From: Halanaerobium sp. MA284_MarDTE_T2
Lineage (GTDB): Bacteria > Bacillota > Halanaerobiia > Halanaerobiales > Halanaerobiaceae
Direction of reading: 5' to 3'
DNA length: 64,000 bases
Assembly: GCF_003337245.1 (NCBI RefSeq)
Contig: NZ_QPJE01000001.1
Location: forward strand, 186,001-250,000
Made by a program: the position numbers and the translations under genes. The notes beneath the pieces are model-generated. The model searched no databases. It saw only the letters and a program-made list of their open reading frames with translations, and was not told the origin of the DNA. Each line of letters opens with the position of its first letter. The first letter of the stretch is position 1. Below, piece after piece: positions 1-8,555 of this stretch.

Positions 1-962
1 ATTCCAGGGATAAGGCCAACAGGATTGTTGGCTGGTCTTTTAAAGAATGTTCTTACACTTTCAGCAGATACTCCCTTAACTTTAATTTTATCAAGACACA
101 TTTCTCCTAAACCCTCTGAAAAAGCAATCTGAGTGGAAGGAACTTCATGTGGTTCATATCCCATTATATAAGAAGTTAAAGCATCAACTGCTACAGTATC
201 CTGTCCGGCTATAAGTAAATTCATTTCTTTTGGAGTGCCGGCATGGGGACCCTGCCCTTCCATAGCAATAATACCGTCTATTAAAGTTAGGTCAGCTTTT
301 CTTATTCTTAAAAGATCCGAAATCTTCTGGTCTAGATCAATTCTATGGGTATCCTGCTGTTGACCTGATGGATGAACATTGGGAATAATGCCCTGCCAGT
401 TTTTAAGTCCTAAAGTAACCGTTCCACCCAAATGAGTTTTCATTTTGGGAAGATTTATTAGTACATCAGCATCCAGAATAGGTCTAAACACAGAAGCTTT
501 TTTAAATACTTTAGCCATTGGAATATCAACTTCTATTGAAGATTCTTCATCAAAATATAGGACTTTGTCAGCACCACCTCTATAAGCAGCCTGTTCCATT
601 TCTGCTGCTTTAAATGCAGGTCTTGCTCTTCCGACATGTTTACCTAGTGATGGATTGTCTCCAACCCAGACTTCACCTGCTTTAGATTCCTCTTTTAGAA
701 AAGAAACCAGTGCTTCTATTACTCGTGGATCAACTACAGAAAAACTTTCTGGTGGAGCTAAAAAAGCAAGATTAGGCTTAATTAAAACTCTATCACCCTT
801 TTTAATAAGATTATCAATATCTCCAACAGCAAGGCTAATAACTTCTCGCAAAGAATCTTTAATCTCTTTAATATCCTGCTCATGTCTTTCAAAATGGCCG
901 TCTATAAATTCTTTATTACCTTTTAAATTATCAACTTTTACAATAGATACATCTGTACTCAT
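1..962 (-). CDS. DUF362 domain protein (C-terminus cut by window edge)
   Basis: The reading frame begins with ATG behind an AAGGGG ribosome-binding site and stays open to the window edge, giving about 320 residues. It has the look of the DUF362 family: an early LIKPNLAFL stretch, a NLPKMKTH segment near the middle, then GLKNWQG and a VAVDALTSYIMGYEP segment. Members are often iron-sulfur or corrinoid-associated proteins of unclear function, and no cysteine cluster is visible in the part present, so no reaction is assigned. No signal peptide is seen. It lies downstream of the mnmM terminator and probably has its own promoter in the 93 bp between. Family assignment is from recognition only. Confidence 0.75.
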   Translation of the reverse strand, partial: MSTDVSIVKVDNLKGNKEFIDGHFERHEQDIKEIKDSLREVISLAVGDIDNLIKKGDRVLIKPNLAFLAPPESFSVVDPRVIEALVSFLKEESKAGEVWVGDNPSLGKHVGRARPAFKAAEMEQAAYRGGADKVLYFDEESSIEVDIPMAKVFKKASVFRPILDADVLINLPKMKTHLGGTVTLGLKNWQGIIPNVHPSGQQQDTHRIDLDQKISDLLRIRKADLTLIDGIIAMEGQGPHAGTPKEMNLLIAGQDTVAVDALTSYIMGYEPHEVPSTQIAFSEGLGEMCLDKIKVKGVSAESVRTFFKRPANNPVGLIPG

Positions 963-1055
963 TTTAATCCCCTTTCTAGTTATGTTATTAGAATTTTTCG
1001 ACAACTAAATATAAAGCAGTATTTATTCCTATTTTCACCTCCCTCTTTAAGTGAA

Positions 1056-1094
1056 AGAATAAAAAGACATACAACCACACTCATCTTTGTATGT
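1056..1094 (-). terminator. Rho-independent terminator after mnmM
   Basis: On the minus strand an ACATACAA / TTGTATGT stem of 8 bp with a 12-nt loop is followed directly by CTTTTTATT. It lies 38 bp downstream of the mnmM stop codon and would end the surE-mnmM transcript. Confidence 0.7.
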
Positions 1095-1131
1095 GAAAAA
1101 CATCAGCAAAAAAGTTTATTCAGTAAAAATT

Positions 1132-1701
1132 TTACCTTTTTATTAAAGCAAGTAATTCCGGTGAAAAATCAGGTTGATTAAGATAAGAATACTTAATAAC
1201 ATTATATCTTTTGTAATTAAGATCTTTAAGAAAGTTTAAGACAGCTTCTTTTTCTTCTACTCCTCCTCTATGTCCACTGTAGACTACTAAAACTATTATA
1301 CCACCTTTTTTTAAAAAATTCATACTTTTCTTTACTGCAGTAACTGTAGAAGAAGCTTTAGTTTTAATAGTTTTATCTCCGCCCGGAAGGTATCCAAGAT
1401 TAAATATAACAGCCGATACATTGGTCTCTTCAAGATAATTATCTATATTTTCATGACTGTCATTAAATATCCTAACTCGATCTAAAAAAGAATAATCATT
1501 AAGTAGTTTAATAGTGTTTGCAACAGCTTCATCCTGAATATCAAAAGAGTAAACTGTACCTTTTTCTTTAACTAATTCTGCCAGAAATAGAGTATCATAA
1601 CCATTTCCAGCAGTTGCATCTACAGCAGTGTCTCCCGGCTGAACATGTTTATTTAAAAGAAAATGAGAAAATTCTACCGGTGTCAAAAAATCATTATTCA
1701 T
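1132..1701 (-). CDS. mnmM: tRNA (mnm5s2U34) methyltransferase MnmM / YtqB family
   Basis: This 189-residue class I SAM-dependent methyltransferase matches the YtqB family, whose Bacillus member is now known as MnmM and adds the terminal methyl group in mnm5s2U34 of tRNA. The SAM-binding DATAGNGYDT motif lies near residue 28, and the NLGYLPGGDK family motif near residue 105. A GTG three codons upstream sits on the ribosome-binding site AAGGGAA, so the ATG about 10 nt from it was chosen. It overlaps the 3' end of surE by 8 nt and is therefore probably translationally coupled. A terminator follows. Confidence 0.85.
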   Translation of the reverse strand: MNNDFLTPVEFSHFLLNKHVQPGDTAVDATAGNGYDTLFLAELVKEKGTVYSFDIQDEAVANTIKLLNDYSFLDRVRIFNDSHENIDNYLEETNVSAVIFNLGYLPGGDKTIKTKASSTVTAVKKSMNFLKKGGIIVLVVYSGHRGGVEEKEAVLNFLKDLNYKRYNVIKYSYLNQPDFSPELLALIKR

Positions 1702-2482
1702 GATTTTCACTTCCCTTTCTGTAGTTTTTCAGAAAGTTTTCTTGAAGGTAAATCAACTGCTTGCTGTCAGTTAAATCAATTTTCAGTGGGGTAATAGATA
1801 TATTTCCGGATAAATAGGCTGCAATATCAGTTCCATCATCTTTTATATCCTTATTACTTCCTGACAGCCAGTAATAAGTATTGCCCATTGGGTCAGTACG
1901 TTCATCGAATGTATCACTGTAAAGGGTTTTACCCAATTTTGTAATGCAAATTTTACTGTTATCATCAAGCTTTTCTGGGAAATTTATATTCATCAAAAAA
2001 CAGCTGTTTAATTTAAATACATCCTTTGATTTAATAAATTTTGCAATATATTCGGCAGCTTTTTTGAAATTATTTTCTTCATTATATGCCATAGATACTG
2101 CCATAGAAGGATAACCAAGCATCCATCCTTCTATGGCCGCTGAAACTGTTCCAGAATAGAAAATTTCAAAACCAAGATTTGGACCATGATTAATGCCGGA
2201 AATTACTAAATCAGGTTCAAAATTTATCAGTTTTTCTAAAGCAAGTTTTACACAATCAGCTGGAGTTCCACTCACTCTAAATAATGGCACATCAGGAAGA
2301 GCTGATCGCACAATTTTTCTGGCACGCAGGGGGTCGTTAATTGTTATTGCATGACCTGAAGCACTTCGTTCTCTGTCCGGTGCCACAAGCACAATAGTAT
2401 GTCCTTCATCTACCAGTTTTATTCCTAATTCTGTAATTCCATCAGCATAAATACCGTCATCATTAGTTAATAGTATTTTCAT
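1694..2482 (-). CDS. surE: 5'/3'-nucleotidase SurE
   Basis: At 262 residues it has typical SurE length. SurE removes phosphate from nucleoside 5'- and 3'-monophosphates and is a cytoplasmic, metal-dependent survival protein. The metal-binding NDDG motif is at residues 7-10. The family motifs SGTPADCVKLAL (about 87) and SGINHGPNLG (about 106) are intact. The ATG is preceded by GAGGTGG at 4-5 nt. It is the first gene of a two-gene unit with mnmM and is divergent from the tRNA pair. No convincing sigma-A promoter was picked out in the AT-rich spacer on this strand. Confidence 0.95.
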   Translation of the reverse strand: MKILLTNDDGIYADGITELGIKLVDEGHTIVLVAPDRERSASGHAITINDPLRARKIVRSALPDVPLFRVSGTPADCVKLALEKLINFEPDLVISGINHGPNLGFEIFYSGTVSAAIEGWMLGYPSMAVSMAYNEENNFKKAAEYIAKFIKSKDVFKLNSCFLMNINFPEKLDDNSKICITKLGKTLYSDTFDERTDPMGNTYYWLSGSNKDIKDDGTDIAAYLSGNISITPLKIDLTDSKQLIYLQENFLKNYRKGSENHE

Positions 2483-2619
2483 TTTACCACCTCACTCCAA
2501 ATATATCGTTAATTTATATTTTGAGATTAAAACATGAAATATTATGGTGAATATTTATTTAAAACGGAGTATAAAAGATTTTATTTTATATAAAGATTAA
2601 AAAAAGCAAATAAATACAA

Positions 2620-2648
2620 TTGACGAATTTATTTATTTAATATATACT
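2620..2648 (+). promoter_or_regulatory. Sigma-A promoter for the tRNA-Glu/tRNA-Tyr unit
   Basis: TTGACG is separated by exactly 17 bp from TATACT, and the -10 box ends 27 bp before the first base of tRNA-Glu. Spacing and position are those of a strong housekeeping promoter. Confidence 0.8.
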
Positions 2649-2675
2649 AATTCATGTGCTTACGAAAAAAAGATT

Positions 2676-2751
2676 GCCCTCATCGTCTAGGGGTCCAGGA
2701 CACCAGGTTTTCATCCTGGCGGCAGGGGTTCGAATCCCCTTGAGGGTGCCA
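2676..2751 (+). tRNA. tRNA-Glu (anticodon TTC), CCA encoded
   Basis: The 76-nt gene folds into a cloverleaf. The acceptor arm GCCCTCA pairs with TGAGGGT (one G-U pair). The anticodon stem CCAGG/CCTGG carries TTC in the loop, the T arm has GGTTCGAATCC, and a CCA end is encoded. The sequence resembles other bacterial tRNA-Glu genes. It is the first gene of a two-tRNA transcript. Confidence 0.96.
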
Positions 2752-2755
2752 ATAT

Positions 2756-2840
2756 GGAGGGGTGCCCGAGTGGTTAAAGGGAGCAGACTGTAAATCTGCC
2801 GGCGATGCCTACAAAGGTTCAAATCCTTTCCCCTCCACCA
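2756..2840 (+). tRNA. tRNA-Tyr (anticodon GTA), CCA encoded
   Basis: The 85-nt gene has acceptor arms GGAGGGG / CCCCTCC and the anticodon GTA in the loop CTGTAAA. Its long variable arm is expected of a class II tRNA, and a CCA end is encoded. It starts 4 nt after tRNA-Glu, so the two share a transcript. An open frame that begins inside it on the same strand is not a gene. Confidence 0.96.
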
Positions 2841-2850
2841 TTTTAAACAA

Positions 2851-2883
2851 AAAGAACACCTTTAAAAATGTGGTCTTTTTTTT
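2851..2883. terminator. Bidirectional terminator between tRNA-Tyr and rodZ
   Basis: A stem AAAGA(A)CAC / GTG(G)TCTTT with one mismatch is followed by a run of Ts on the plus strand. The mirror strand also gives a hairpin followed by CTTTTTG. It can end both the tRNA transcript and the convergent rodZ transcript. Confidence 0.75.
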
Positions 2884-2908
2884 AATGAACAATTTTAATG
2901 AACAATAT

Positions 2909-3976
2909 TTAATCACGAAGATTATCAACTGTTATTTCTCCATCTTTTATTTTTATTTCAGCTTCAGCAATTTCACCACTACCGCCCCAGGGACCGTAGT
3001 CTGTTCCTTCAACTTCAGCTGTTACAGCTGCACCATTACCAATTTTTATATATAGATTATCATTAGGAAAAAATTTTCTTTTATCTCCTTCTTTTAACAG
3101 ACCTCTAAAAATATTTTCTCCATCAACATCTACCCTAACCCATGCTAAATCTGATGCTTTAATTATAACTGGAAGTTCTAATGTTTTATCTGTTATTTCT
3201 GAATCAGTAGTTTGCTGTTCTTCTAAATTAAGCTGGTTTGTGTTATCAGTACTGCTGACAGCGGTTTCTTCATTTACGGCAGTCTCTTCAGTTTTTGAAA
3301 CTGTTTTTTGATCTGTAAGCAGTGTTTCATTTTCACTATTTTCTACACTATCTTCAGTATTTGTACTATTTTTACCATCGGAATCCGTACTTTCTTCACT
3401 TTCTTCCGGTATTTTCTGTGGATCAACTATATTTAGCTCATTTAAGCTGCTCTCTTCAGCAGCTGAGGGAGAAATGGTTTCTTCTTCCGATATGTTATTA
3501 GTACTGTCATTTGATTCAGAAACAGTATACTGACTGCTGTTTGACATATTATTAACAACATTATTAATACTATCCGAAAGAAAAAAATACTGATATATAA
3601 AAAAGGCGGTAGCTGCCGCAAAAAGTGAAATAAATATTATGATTATAATTTTTAAAAATTTTGATTTTTTCTTGTTGTGGAAGGGCTGATATTTAAATTT
3701 TCCATCTGGTAGAAGATCTTTGTTGAACGATGTATCAGCTTCACTGTTTTCCTTTAAAATTTCGTATTCTTCTATTAAAGAACTGTAGTCAAGACCTACC
3801 TGTCTTGCATAGCCTTTTATGAAAACCTTTACATAAACATTTCCAGGTATAATATCGAAATTATTATTTTCTATTGCTTCAAGATATTTTTTGCGGATCT
3901 TGGTCTGCTCCTTAATATCATCTAGAGTAAGGCCTTTTTCCATTCTAGCTTCTTTTAATAATGTCCCAAGCTCCAA
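2909..3976 (-). CDS. rodZ: RodZ-like cytoskeletal/cell-shape protein (HTH-TM-DUF4115)
   Basis: The 355-residue protein has the RodZ layout. A Cro/CI-type helix-turn-helix occupies about residues 1-70, one membrane helix lies near 113-133 (a run of I, F and A), a long acidic Ser/Thr/Glu linker covers about 140-265, and a C-terminal DUF4115 beta domain follows. RodZ links MreB filaments to the cell-wall machinery at the inner membrane. The start is TTG, 7 nt after AAGGAGG. It lies just downstream of the DUF3388 gene, as ymfM follows ymfK in Bacillus. The linker is unusually acidic and low in complexity. Confidence 0.88.
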   Translation of the reverse strand: MELGTLLKEARMEKGLTLDDIKEQTKIRKKYLEAIENNNFDIIPGNVYVKVFIKGYARQVGLDYSSLIEEYEILKENSEADTSFNKDLLPDGKFKYQPFHNKKKSKFLKIIIIIFISLFAAATAFFIYQYFFLSDSINNVVNNMSNSSQYTVSESNDSTNNISEEETISPSAAEESSLNELNIVDPQKIPEESEESTDSDGKNSTNTEDSVENSENETLLTDQKTVSKTEETAVNEETAVSSTDNTNQLNLEEQQTTDSEITDKTLELPVIIKASDLAWVRVDVDGENIFRGLLKEGDKRKFFPNDNLYIKIGNGAAVTAEVEGTDYGPWGGSGEIAEAEIKIKDGEITVDNLRD

Positions 3977-3998
3977 TTTTTAGCCTCCTTCAAAATTA

Positions 3999-4778
3999 TT
4001 AACCTATGTCAAAACTTGAATAATTGTGCAGATATCTGTTTTTGTCATTACTGCTGTGATCTGGATTAATAATTTCAATTAAAAAATCAAAATCCAACCA
4101 GGTATATTTGCTTTCTCTTACCAGAACATCCGGATGTTCTATAATAAGTAAAAGTTTTTTTTCCAGAATATTTTTTATAAATTTAATATGTTCTGCACGT
4201 GAGCGGTGAAAAGTTGTAAGAGCATCGATAATAAAAACAAAATTTTTATTAAGATAATCATCTGAGATTCTTGTTCGTGTTATTTTTCTTAAAAGAGTTG
4301 TAGATAAAAGCTGCCAGTATTTATTTGCGTGAACTGAAGCACTTATTGCTGTTTCTGTTTTTCCTACTCTTGGTTCACCTATTAAACCAATAAAACAGGA
4401 GTCTTTAGTTTTTAAATGAGCACTTAAAAAATCAATTAAAAGGTCGAGGTCTGTTTTTTGAAAACGGTAATAATTTTTGTTTTCATAAATATCTGTTTTT
4501 CTGGAAATGATTTTTTTGCCGTGTTTCATTGCCAAAAAATCATTGAGAGATGGTTTTCGAATTGAACATAAATCTATATTTTTTACGGTTTTTAGAGAAT
4601 TCATTATTATATTTTTTTGTTTTTCATTTTTAATTTCAATCAAAAATCCTCTTAGATTACCTTCTATACTGGCAATTTTCAGTATATTAATATCCATTAA
4701 TCCCAGCAGTGAAGCAACATCTCCCAGTAATCCAGTTCTGTTTTTTATAATCTTATATTCTAAAAAATATACTGACAT
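3999..4778 (-). CDS. DUF3388 protein (YmfK-like): ACT-type N-terminus plus P-loop domain
   Basis: The 259-residue protein begins with an ACT-like fold (YFLEYKIIKNRTGLLGDVASLLG). Its C-terminal part has a P-loop-like GEPRVGKTET near residue 146 and a FVFIIDA Walker B-like strand. This is the DUF3388 architecture of Bacillus YmfK, a neighbour of the RodZ-like YmfM. Its function is not established. An upstream in-frame ATG exists, but GGAGGAG lies 5-6 nt before the chosen ATG. It is followed 22 bp later by rodZ. Confidence 0.8.
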   Translation of the reverse strand: MSVYFLEYKIIKNRTGLLGDVASLLGLMDINILKIASIEGNLRGFLIEIKNEKQKNIIMNSLKTVKNIDLCSIRKPSLNDFLAMKHGKKIISRKTDIYENKNYYRFQKTDLDLLIDFLSAHLKTKDSCFIGLIGEPRVGKTETAISASVHANKYWQLLSTTLLRKITRTRISDDYLNKNFVFIIDALTTFHRSRAEHIKFIKNILEKKLLLIIEHPDVLVRESKYTWLDFDFLIEIINPDHSSNDKNRYLHNYSSFDIG

Positions 4779-4835
4779 AGAGACTCCTCCATTATTAAAT
4801 TCTATAAGAAAATACAAATACCTTTTTTAATAAAA

Positions 4836-4925
4836 AGTTTCCCCATTTTTTAGTTTTAGATGAATTTAAAAATCTTATTTATGACGAAACTTTTTTGTAA
4901 CTATAAAAATAATTTTCGGGGAACT
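4836..4925. repeat. Short element with TTTCCCC-type inverted ends
   Basis: AGTTTCCCC at one end and GGGGAACT at the other form imperfect inverted ends about 90 bp apart in the spacer upstream of the DUF3388 gene. The left end shares the 15-bp string TTTCCCCATTTTTTA with the end of the palindromic element at 56434-56697. The interior is AT-rich and non-coding. It may be a short relative of that element, but target duplication was not clear. Confidence 0.45.
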
Positions 4926-4972
4926 CTTTTTTGTTTAATATATTGAATTTAGTGTTTGGAAAATTAAAACCG

Positions 4973-5899
4973 CTATTCTTTTTCATATGATTCTCCATCT
5001 GCTGCAGGAGGATTGGCACTACCTATTACCCCTGCCAGGGCCAGTATTGTAAGAATATATGGAGCCATCAGTAAAAACTGCCTAGGAATAAATGATAATC
5101 CCATTGTTTGAGCCAGCATCTGTAATGCATCTGCAAATCCAAATAAAAGGGCAGCCAGCAGTGCTCCCTGAGGTGTCCACTTACCAAAAATCATTGCCGC
5201 TAGAGCAATAAATCCTCTACCTGATGTCATATTTTCTACAAAAAGATCAAGCAGTCCAATCGAAAGGCTTGCACCTGCCAGGCCGGCAAAAAGTCCACTC
5301 ATAATTACAGCAATATACCTAATTTTGTAGACATTTATACCAACACTGTCTGCTGCAGCAGGATGTTCTCCTACAGATCTAACCCTGAGGCCAAATGGTG
5401 TTTTAAACAGCAGCCAGTAAGAAAATACAACCAGAATTAAAGATATATATACAAATGGTGTATGTTTGCCCAGAATATCTCCTAAAATGGGGATATCATT
5501 AATTATCGGCAGAGTCCAGTCTTTAACTTTAGTAACACTTGGAGATTGGCCCGCACTTTCGAACATAACCCTCAGCATAAAGCTTGTAACTCCTGCTGCA
5601 AAAATATTGATAGCTGTACCGCTAACAACCTGATTAGCTTTTAAATGTATAGAAACAAAGGCGTGTACTGCTGCTACAAGACCACCAAAAAATACAGCGG
5701 CCAATACCCCAATCCATGGGTTTCCAGTTAGATAAGAGCCTACCATAGCCATAAATGCACTTATGAGCATAATACCTTCCAGGGCAATATTTATAACACC
5801 TGACCGTTCGGAAAAAACTCCTCCCAGAGCTGCTAGTATAAGTGGAGCTGCCATTCTTAAACTTGTATTCAATAAAGAAATAATATTATTAATTAACAT
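4973..5899 (-). CDS. ABC transporter permease, NupQ/BPL-type nucleoside or simple-sugar family
   Basis: The 308-residue integral membrane protein is rich in Gly/Ala and has about 8-10 hydrophobic helices. It belongs to the BPD_transp_2 family, with motifs such as GVINIALEG (residues 34-42) and the [15 protein letters not shown] segment near 93. With the preceding permease and ATPase it forms a NupOPQ-like importer, a class taking up nucleosides in Bacillus. ATG is preceded by AAAGGAG. It overlaps the previous permease by 11 nt. The substrate is inferred from family only. Confidence 0.85.
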   Translation of the reverse strand: MLINNIISLLNTSLRMAAPLILAALGGVFSERSGVINIALEGIMLISAFMAMVGSYLTGNPWIGVLAAVFFGGLVAAVHAFVSIHLKANQVVSGTAINIFAAGVTSFMLRVMFESAGQSPSVTKVKDWTLPIINDIPILGDILGKHTPFVYISLILVVFSYWLLFKTPFGLRVRSVGEHPAAADSVGINVYKIRYIAVIMSGLFAGLAGASLSIGLLDLFVENMTSGRGFIALAAMIFGKWTPQGALLAALLFGFADALQMLAQTMGLSFIPRQFLLMAPYILTILALAGVIGSANPPAADGESYEKE

Positions 5900-6989
5900 C
5901 TGAAGTCTCCTTTCTGTATTTTTTAATTCTATTAGAAAGAAGTGTAAATAAATATTCTGCAGCTACAAAGAGTATAATAATTGCCTGTATTATTTCAATT
6001 ACTTCTTTTGGAACTCCTGCAATACTCTGCATCAGCATTGACCCCCGCTGCAGTATACCAAAGAGAAATGCTCCCAGGACCACACCAGCAGGATGATTTT
6101 TACCCAGCAGTGCAACTGCTATACCTGTAAAACCATAACCAATAAATCCAAAAGGCTGGTAGGCTCTAAATTCCAAACCAAGTGACTGGGTTACACCTGC
6201 CAGACCGGCAAGACATCCACTTATAAACATAGCCAGTATCATGTTTCTGGCAGCTTTAATTCCTCCATACTCAGCTGCATTAGGATTTAATCCAACAGCT
6301 CTAATTTCGTAACCTAAAGTTGTTCTCCACAAAATATAATAAACTATATAAGCAGCAACAAGAGCCACAATAAAACCTGCATTTAATCTTCCAAAAGGAA
6401 GCAGACGCATTAGTTTGGCTGTATCAGCTATTTTAGGAGTAGCCGGCATAAATCCACTTGCTTTTAGTGGACCACCGGTTAAATAAGAGACAAGATATAA
6501 AGCTATATAGTTCATCATAATAGTTGTTATAACTTCATGTACGCCCAGCTTTGCTTTAAGTAAACCTGCAAATCCTCCCCACAGTCCTGCTGCTACCATT
6601 CCACCAAGTAGAGCCAGAGGAAGATGTATAAATAAAGGCAGCTGAAAGAAAAAGCCCAACCAGGTAGATGCGATATATCCGATTAAAAACTGACCATCAC
6701 CACCAATATTAAAAAGTCCTGTGCGGAAGGCAAATGCTACCGCAAGGCCTGTAAAAATTAGTGGTGTAGTATTAACAAGTGTTTCTGCAAATCCGTTTAA
6801 ACTGCCAAACGCACTGTTAAAAAGAACAATATAAGCCTGGACAGGGTCTCTTCCAATTGCAAGCATAAATATAGCACCGACTAAAAGGCCTGTAATAACA
6901 GCCAGTACAGGAATAATCATACTGGCCAACCATTTATAATAGCGGTTTTCTTCTTTTTTTTCTGCCACTATTTTATCATTATCGGCCAT
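5889..6989 (-). CDS. ABC transporter permease, NupP-type
   Basis: This 366-residue polytopic permease is the first of two in the cassette. A short charged N-terminus is followed by a hydrophobic core with the family segment [15 protein letters not shown] near residue 88. The chosen ATG lies 10 nt after AAGGGAG; an upstream in-frame ATG lies before that site. Its 5' end overlaps the ATPase gene by 11 nt and its 3' end overlaps the second permease by 11 nt, so all three are coupled. It probably forms a heterodimeric channel with its neighbour. Confidence 0.85.
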   Translation of the reverse strand: MADNDKIVAEKKEENRYYKWLASMIIPVLAVITGLLVGAIFMLAIGRDPVQAYIVLFNSAFGSLNGFAETLVNTTPLIFTGLAVAFAFRTGLFNIGGDGQFLIGYIASTWLGFFFQLPLFIHLPLALLGGMVAAGLWGGFAGLLKAKLGVHEVITTIMMNYIALYLVSYLTGGPLKASGFMPATPKIADTAKLMRLLPFGRLNAGFIVALVAAYIVYYILWRTTLGYEIRAVGLNPNAAEYGGIKAARNMILAMFISGCLAGLAGVTQSLGLEFRAYQPFGFIGYGFTGIAVALLGKNHPAGVVLGAFLFGILQRGSMLMQSIAGVPKEVIEIIQAIIILFVAAEYLFTLLSNRIKKYRKETSDVN

Positions 6990-8532
6990 CTGTATCATCT
7001 CCCTTAGCTTTATCATTTTCTGCTCCGGCCATCATTAGACCAAGTTTTTCTTCTGTGGCTTCTTCTTGCTCAAGGATATCAACAATTTCACCTTCATATA
7101 TAACTGCAATTCTATCACAAAGTGAAAGAATTTCATCAAGTTCCAGAGATATAAGAAGAACTGCCTTTCCTGCATCTCTCTGTTCTATTAATTTGCTGTG
7201 GATAAATTCTATTGCACCTACATCAACACCTCTTGTTGGCTGTGCAGCCAGTAGAAGATCAGGATCTCTGGCAAATTCTCTTGCCAGAATAACTTTCTGC
7301 TGATTTCCTCCAGAAAGAGATTTTGCCATTACATTTTCACTAGGAGTCCTAATATCAAAATCTTTAATTAATTTTCGGGCAGATGCCTTAATTTTATTGT
7401 AATTCATTTTTCCATTTTTTGCATAAGGGAATTTGTAATGATTACCAAGTATTAAATTTTCAAAAATAGTAAACTCCAGTACAAGTCCTCTTTTCTGACG
7501 GTCTTCAGGAATATGCCCCACACCATTTTCAATAATATCTCTAGTACTAAAACTGGAAATATTTTTTCCTTTTAATTTTACAGCACCTTTTTCTAGTTTT
7601 CTTAAACCTGTTAAAACTTCAGTGAGCTCACTCTGACCGTTTCCTTCAACACCAGCTATCCCCAGAATTTCCCCTTTATGTACATTAAAAGAACACCCAT
7701 TTAAAGCAGTAAGACCTCTATTGTTTTTGGCATACAGATCAGCAGCCTCAAGAATGACTTCCCCCGGTTCTGCTTTATCTTTATCAACTTCTAAAATTAC
7801 TTCTCTTCCAACCATCATTTTCGCAAGTTCATTAGTAGTAGTATCTTTAGTATAGACAGTATCTATTAATTTTCCGTTTCTAATTACTGTAACTCTATCA
7901 GCAATAGCTTTAACTTCTTTAAGCTTATGGGTAATAAAAATTATAGATTTTCCTTCATCTGTTAGGCTCTTCATTATATCTATTAGTTCATCTACCTCCT
8001 GGGGTGTTAAAACTGCTGTTGGTTCATCTAGTATTAGTATATTTGCTCCCCTGTAGAGGGCCTTCAAAATTTCAACTCTCTGCTGCATTCCAACCGAGAT
8101 ATCCTGTACAGCTGACTGAGAATCGACATTTAATCCGTACTGTTTTGAAAGAGAATTAACTTCTTCAACAGTTTTTTTTCGATCTATCATAAAATTTTTT
8201 GTAGGTTCACTACCCAGTACAATATTTTCAGCGACTGTAAATGGAGGTACAAGCATAAAATGTTGATGAACCATACCAATTCCATATTTAATTGCAATAT
8301 TGGGTGAACTTATCTCCACTTTTTTGCCGTTAATAAATATCTGACCTTCATCATGCTGATAAAGTCCATAAAGACATTTCATTAATGTTGATTTTCCTGC
8401 ACCATTTTCCCCGAGTAAAGCATGAATTTCTCCTTTTTTTAACTGAAAATTAATTTTATCATTTGCTGTGACACCCGGAAATCTTTTTGTGATATTTATC
8501 ATTTCAACTGCAAAATTAGCATCTTCATGCAC
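6979..8532 (-). CDS. ABC transporter ATP-binding protein, NupO-type (two ATPase domains)
   Basis: The 517-residue protein carries two fused nucleotide-binding domains, as in sugar and nucleoside importers. The N-domain has GENGAGKSTL (about 41-50), a VGMQQRVEIL signature and ILDEPTAVL. The C-domain has a degenerate P-loop (GVEGNGQSELTE), LSGGNQQKVI, and an LLLAAQPTRGVD segment where the usual Walker B acidic residue is replaced. That asymmetry is usual for this family. The start is GTG behind GAGGGGGG. It begins 23 bp after ftsK. Related operons have a BMP lipoprotein gene in front of the ATPase, and none is present here. Confidence 0.9.
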   Translation of the reverse strand: MHEDANFAVEMINITKRFPGVTANDKINFQLKKGEIHALLGENGAGKSTLMKCLYGLYQHDEGQIFINGKKVEISSPNIAIKYGIGMVHQHFMLVPPFTVAENIVLGSEPTKNFMIDRKKTVEEVNSLSKQYGLNVDSQSAVQDISVGMQQRVEILKALYRGANILILDEPTAVLTPQEVDELIDIMKSLTDEGKSIIFITHKLKEVKAIADRVTVIRNGKLIDTVYTKDTTTNELAKMMVGREVILEVDKDKAEPGEVILEAADLYAKNNRGLTALNGCSFNVHKGEILGIAGVEGNGQSELTEVLTGLRKLEKGAVKLKGKNISSFSTRDIIENGVGHIPEDRQKRGLVLEFTIFENLILGNHYKFPYAKNGKMNYNKIKASARKLIKDFDIRTPSENVMAKSLSGGNQQKVILAREFARDPDLLLAAQPTRGVDVGAIEFIHSKLIEQRDAGKAVLLISLELDEILSLCDRIAVIYEGEIVDILEQEEATEEKLGLMMAGAENDKAKGDDTDGR

Positions 8533-8555
8533 TAAAATCCCCCCTCAAAATTGAA

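Noticed and set aside
655-1008. Plus-strand open frame of 117 codons opposite the DUF362 gene
   Set aside because: The minus strand encodes a recognisable protein with a good start; the plus frame is Ser/Leu-rich shadow sequence.
2762-3055. Plus-strand open frame of 97 codons starting in tRNA-Tyr
   Set aside because: It begins inside the tRNA, crosses the terminator and then lies antisense to rodZ; a typical artefact of tRNA sequence.
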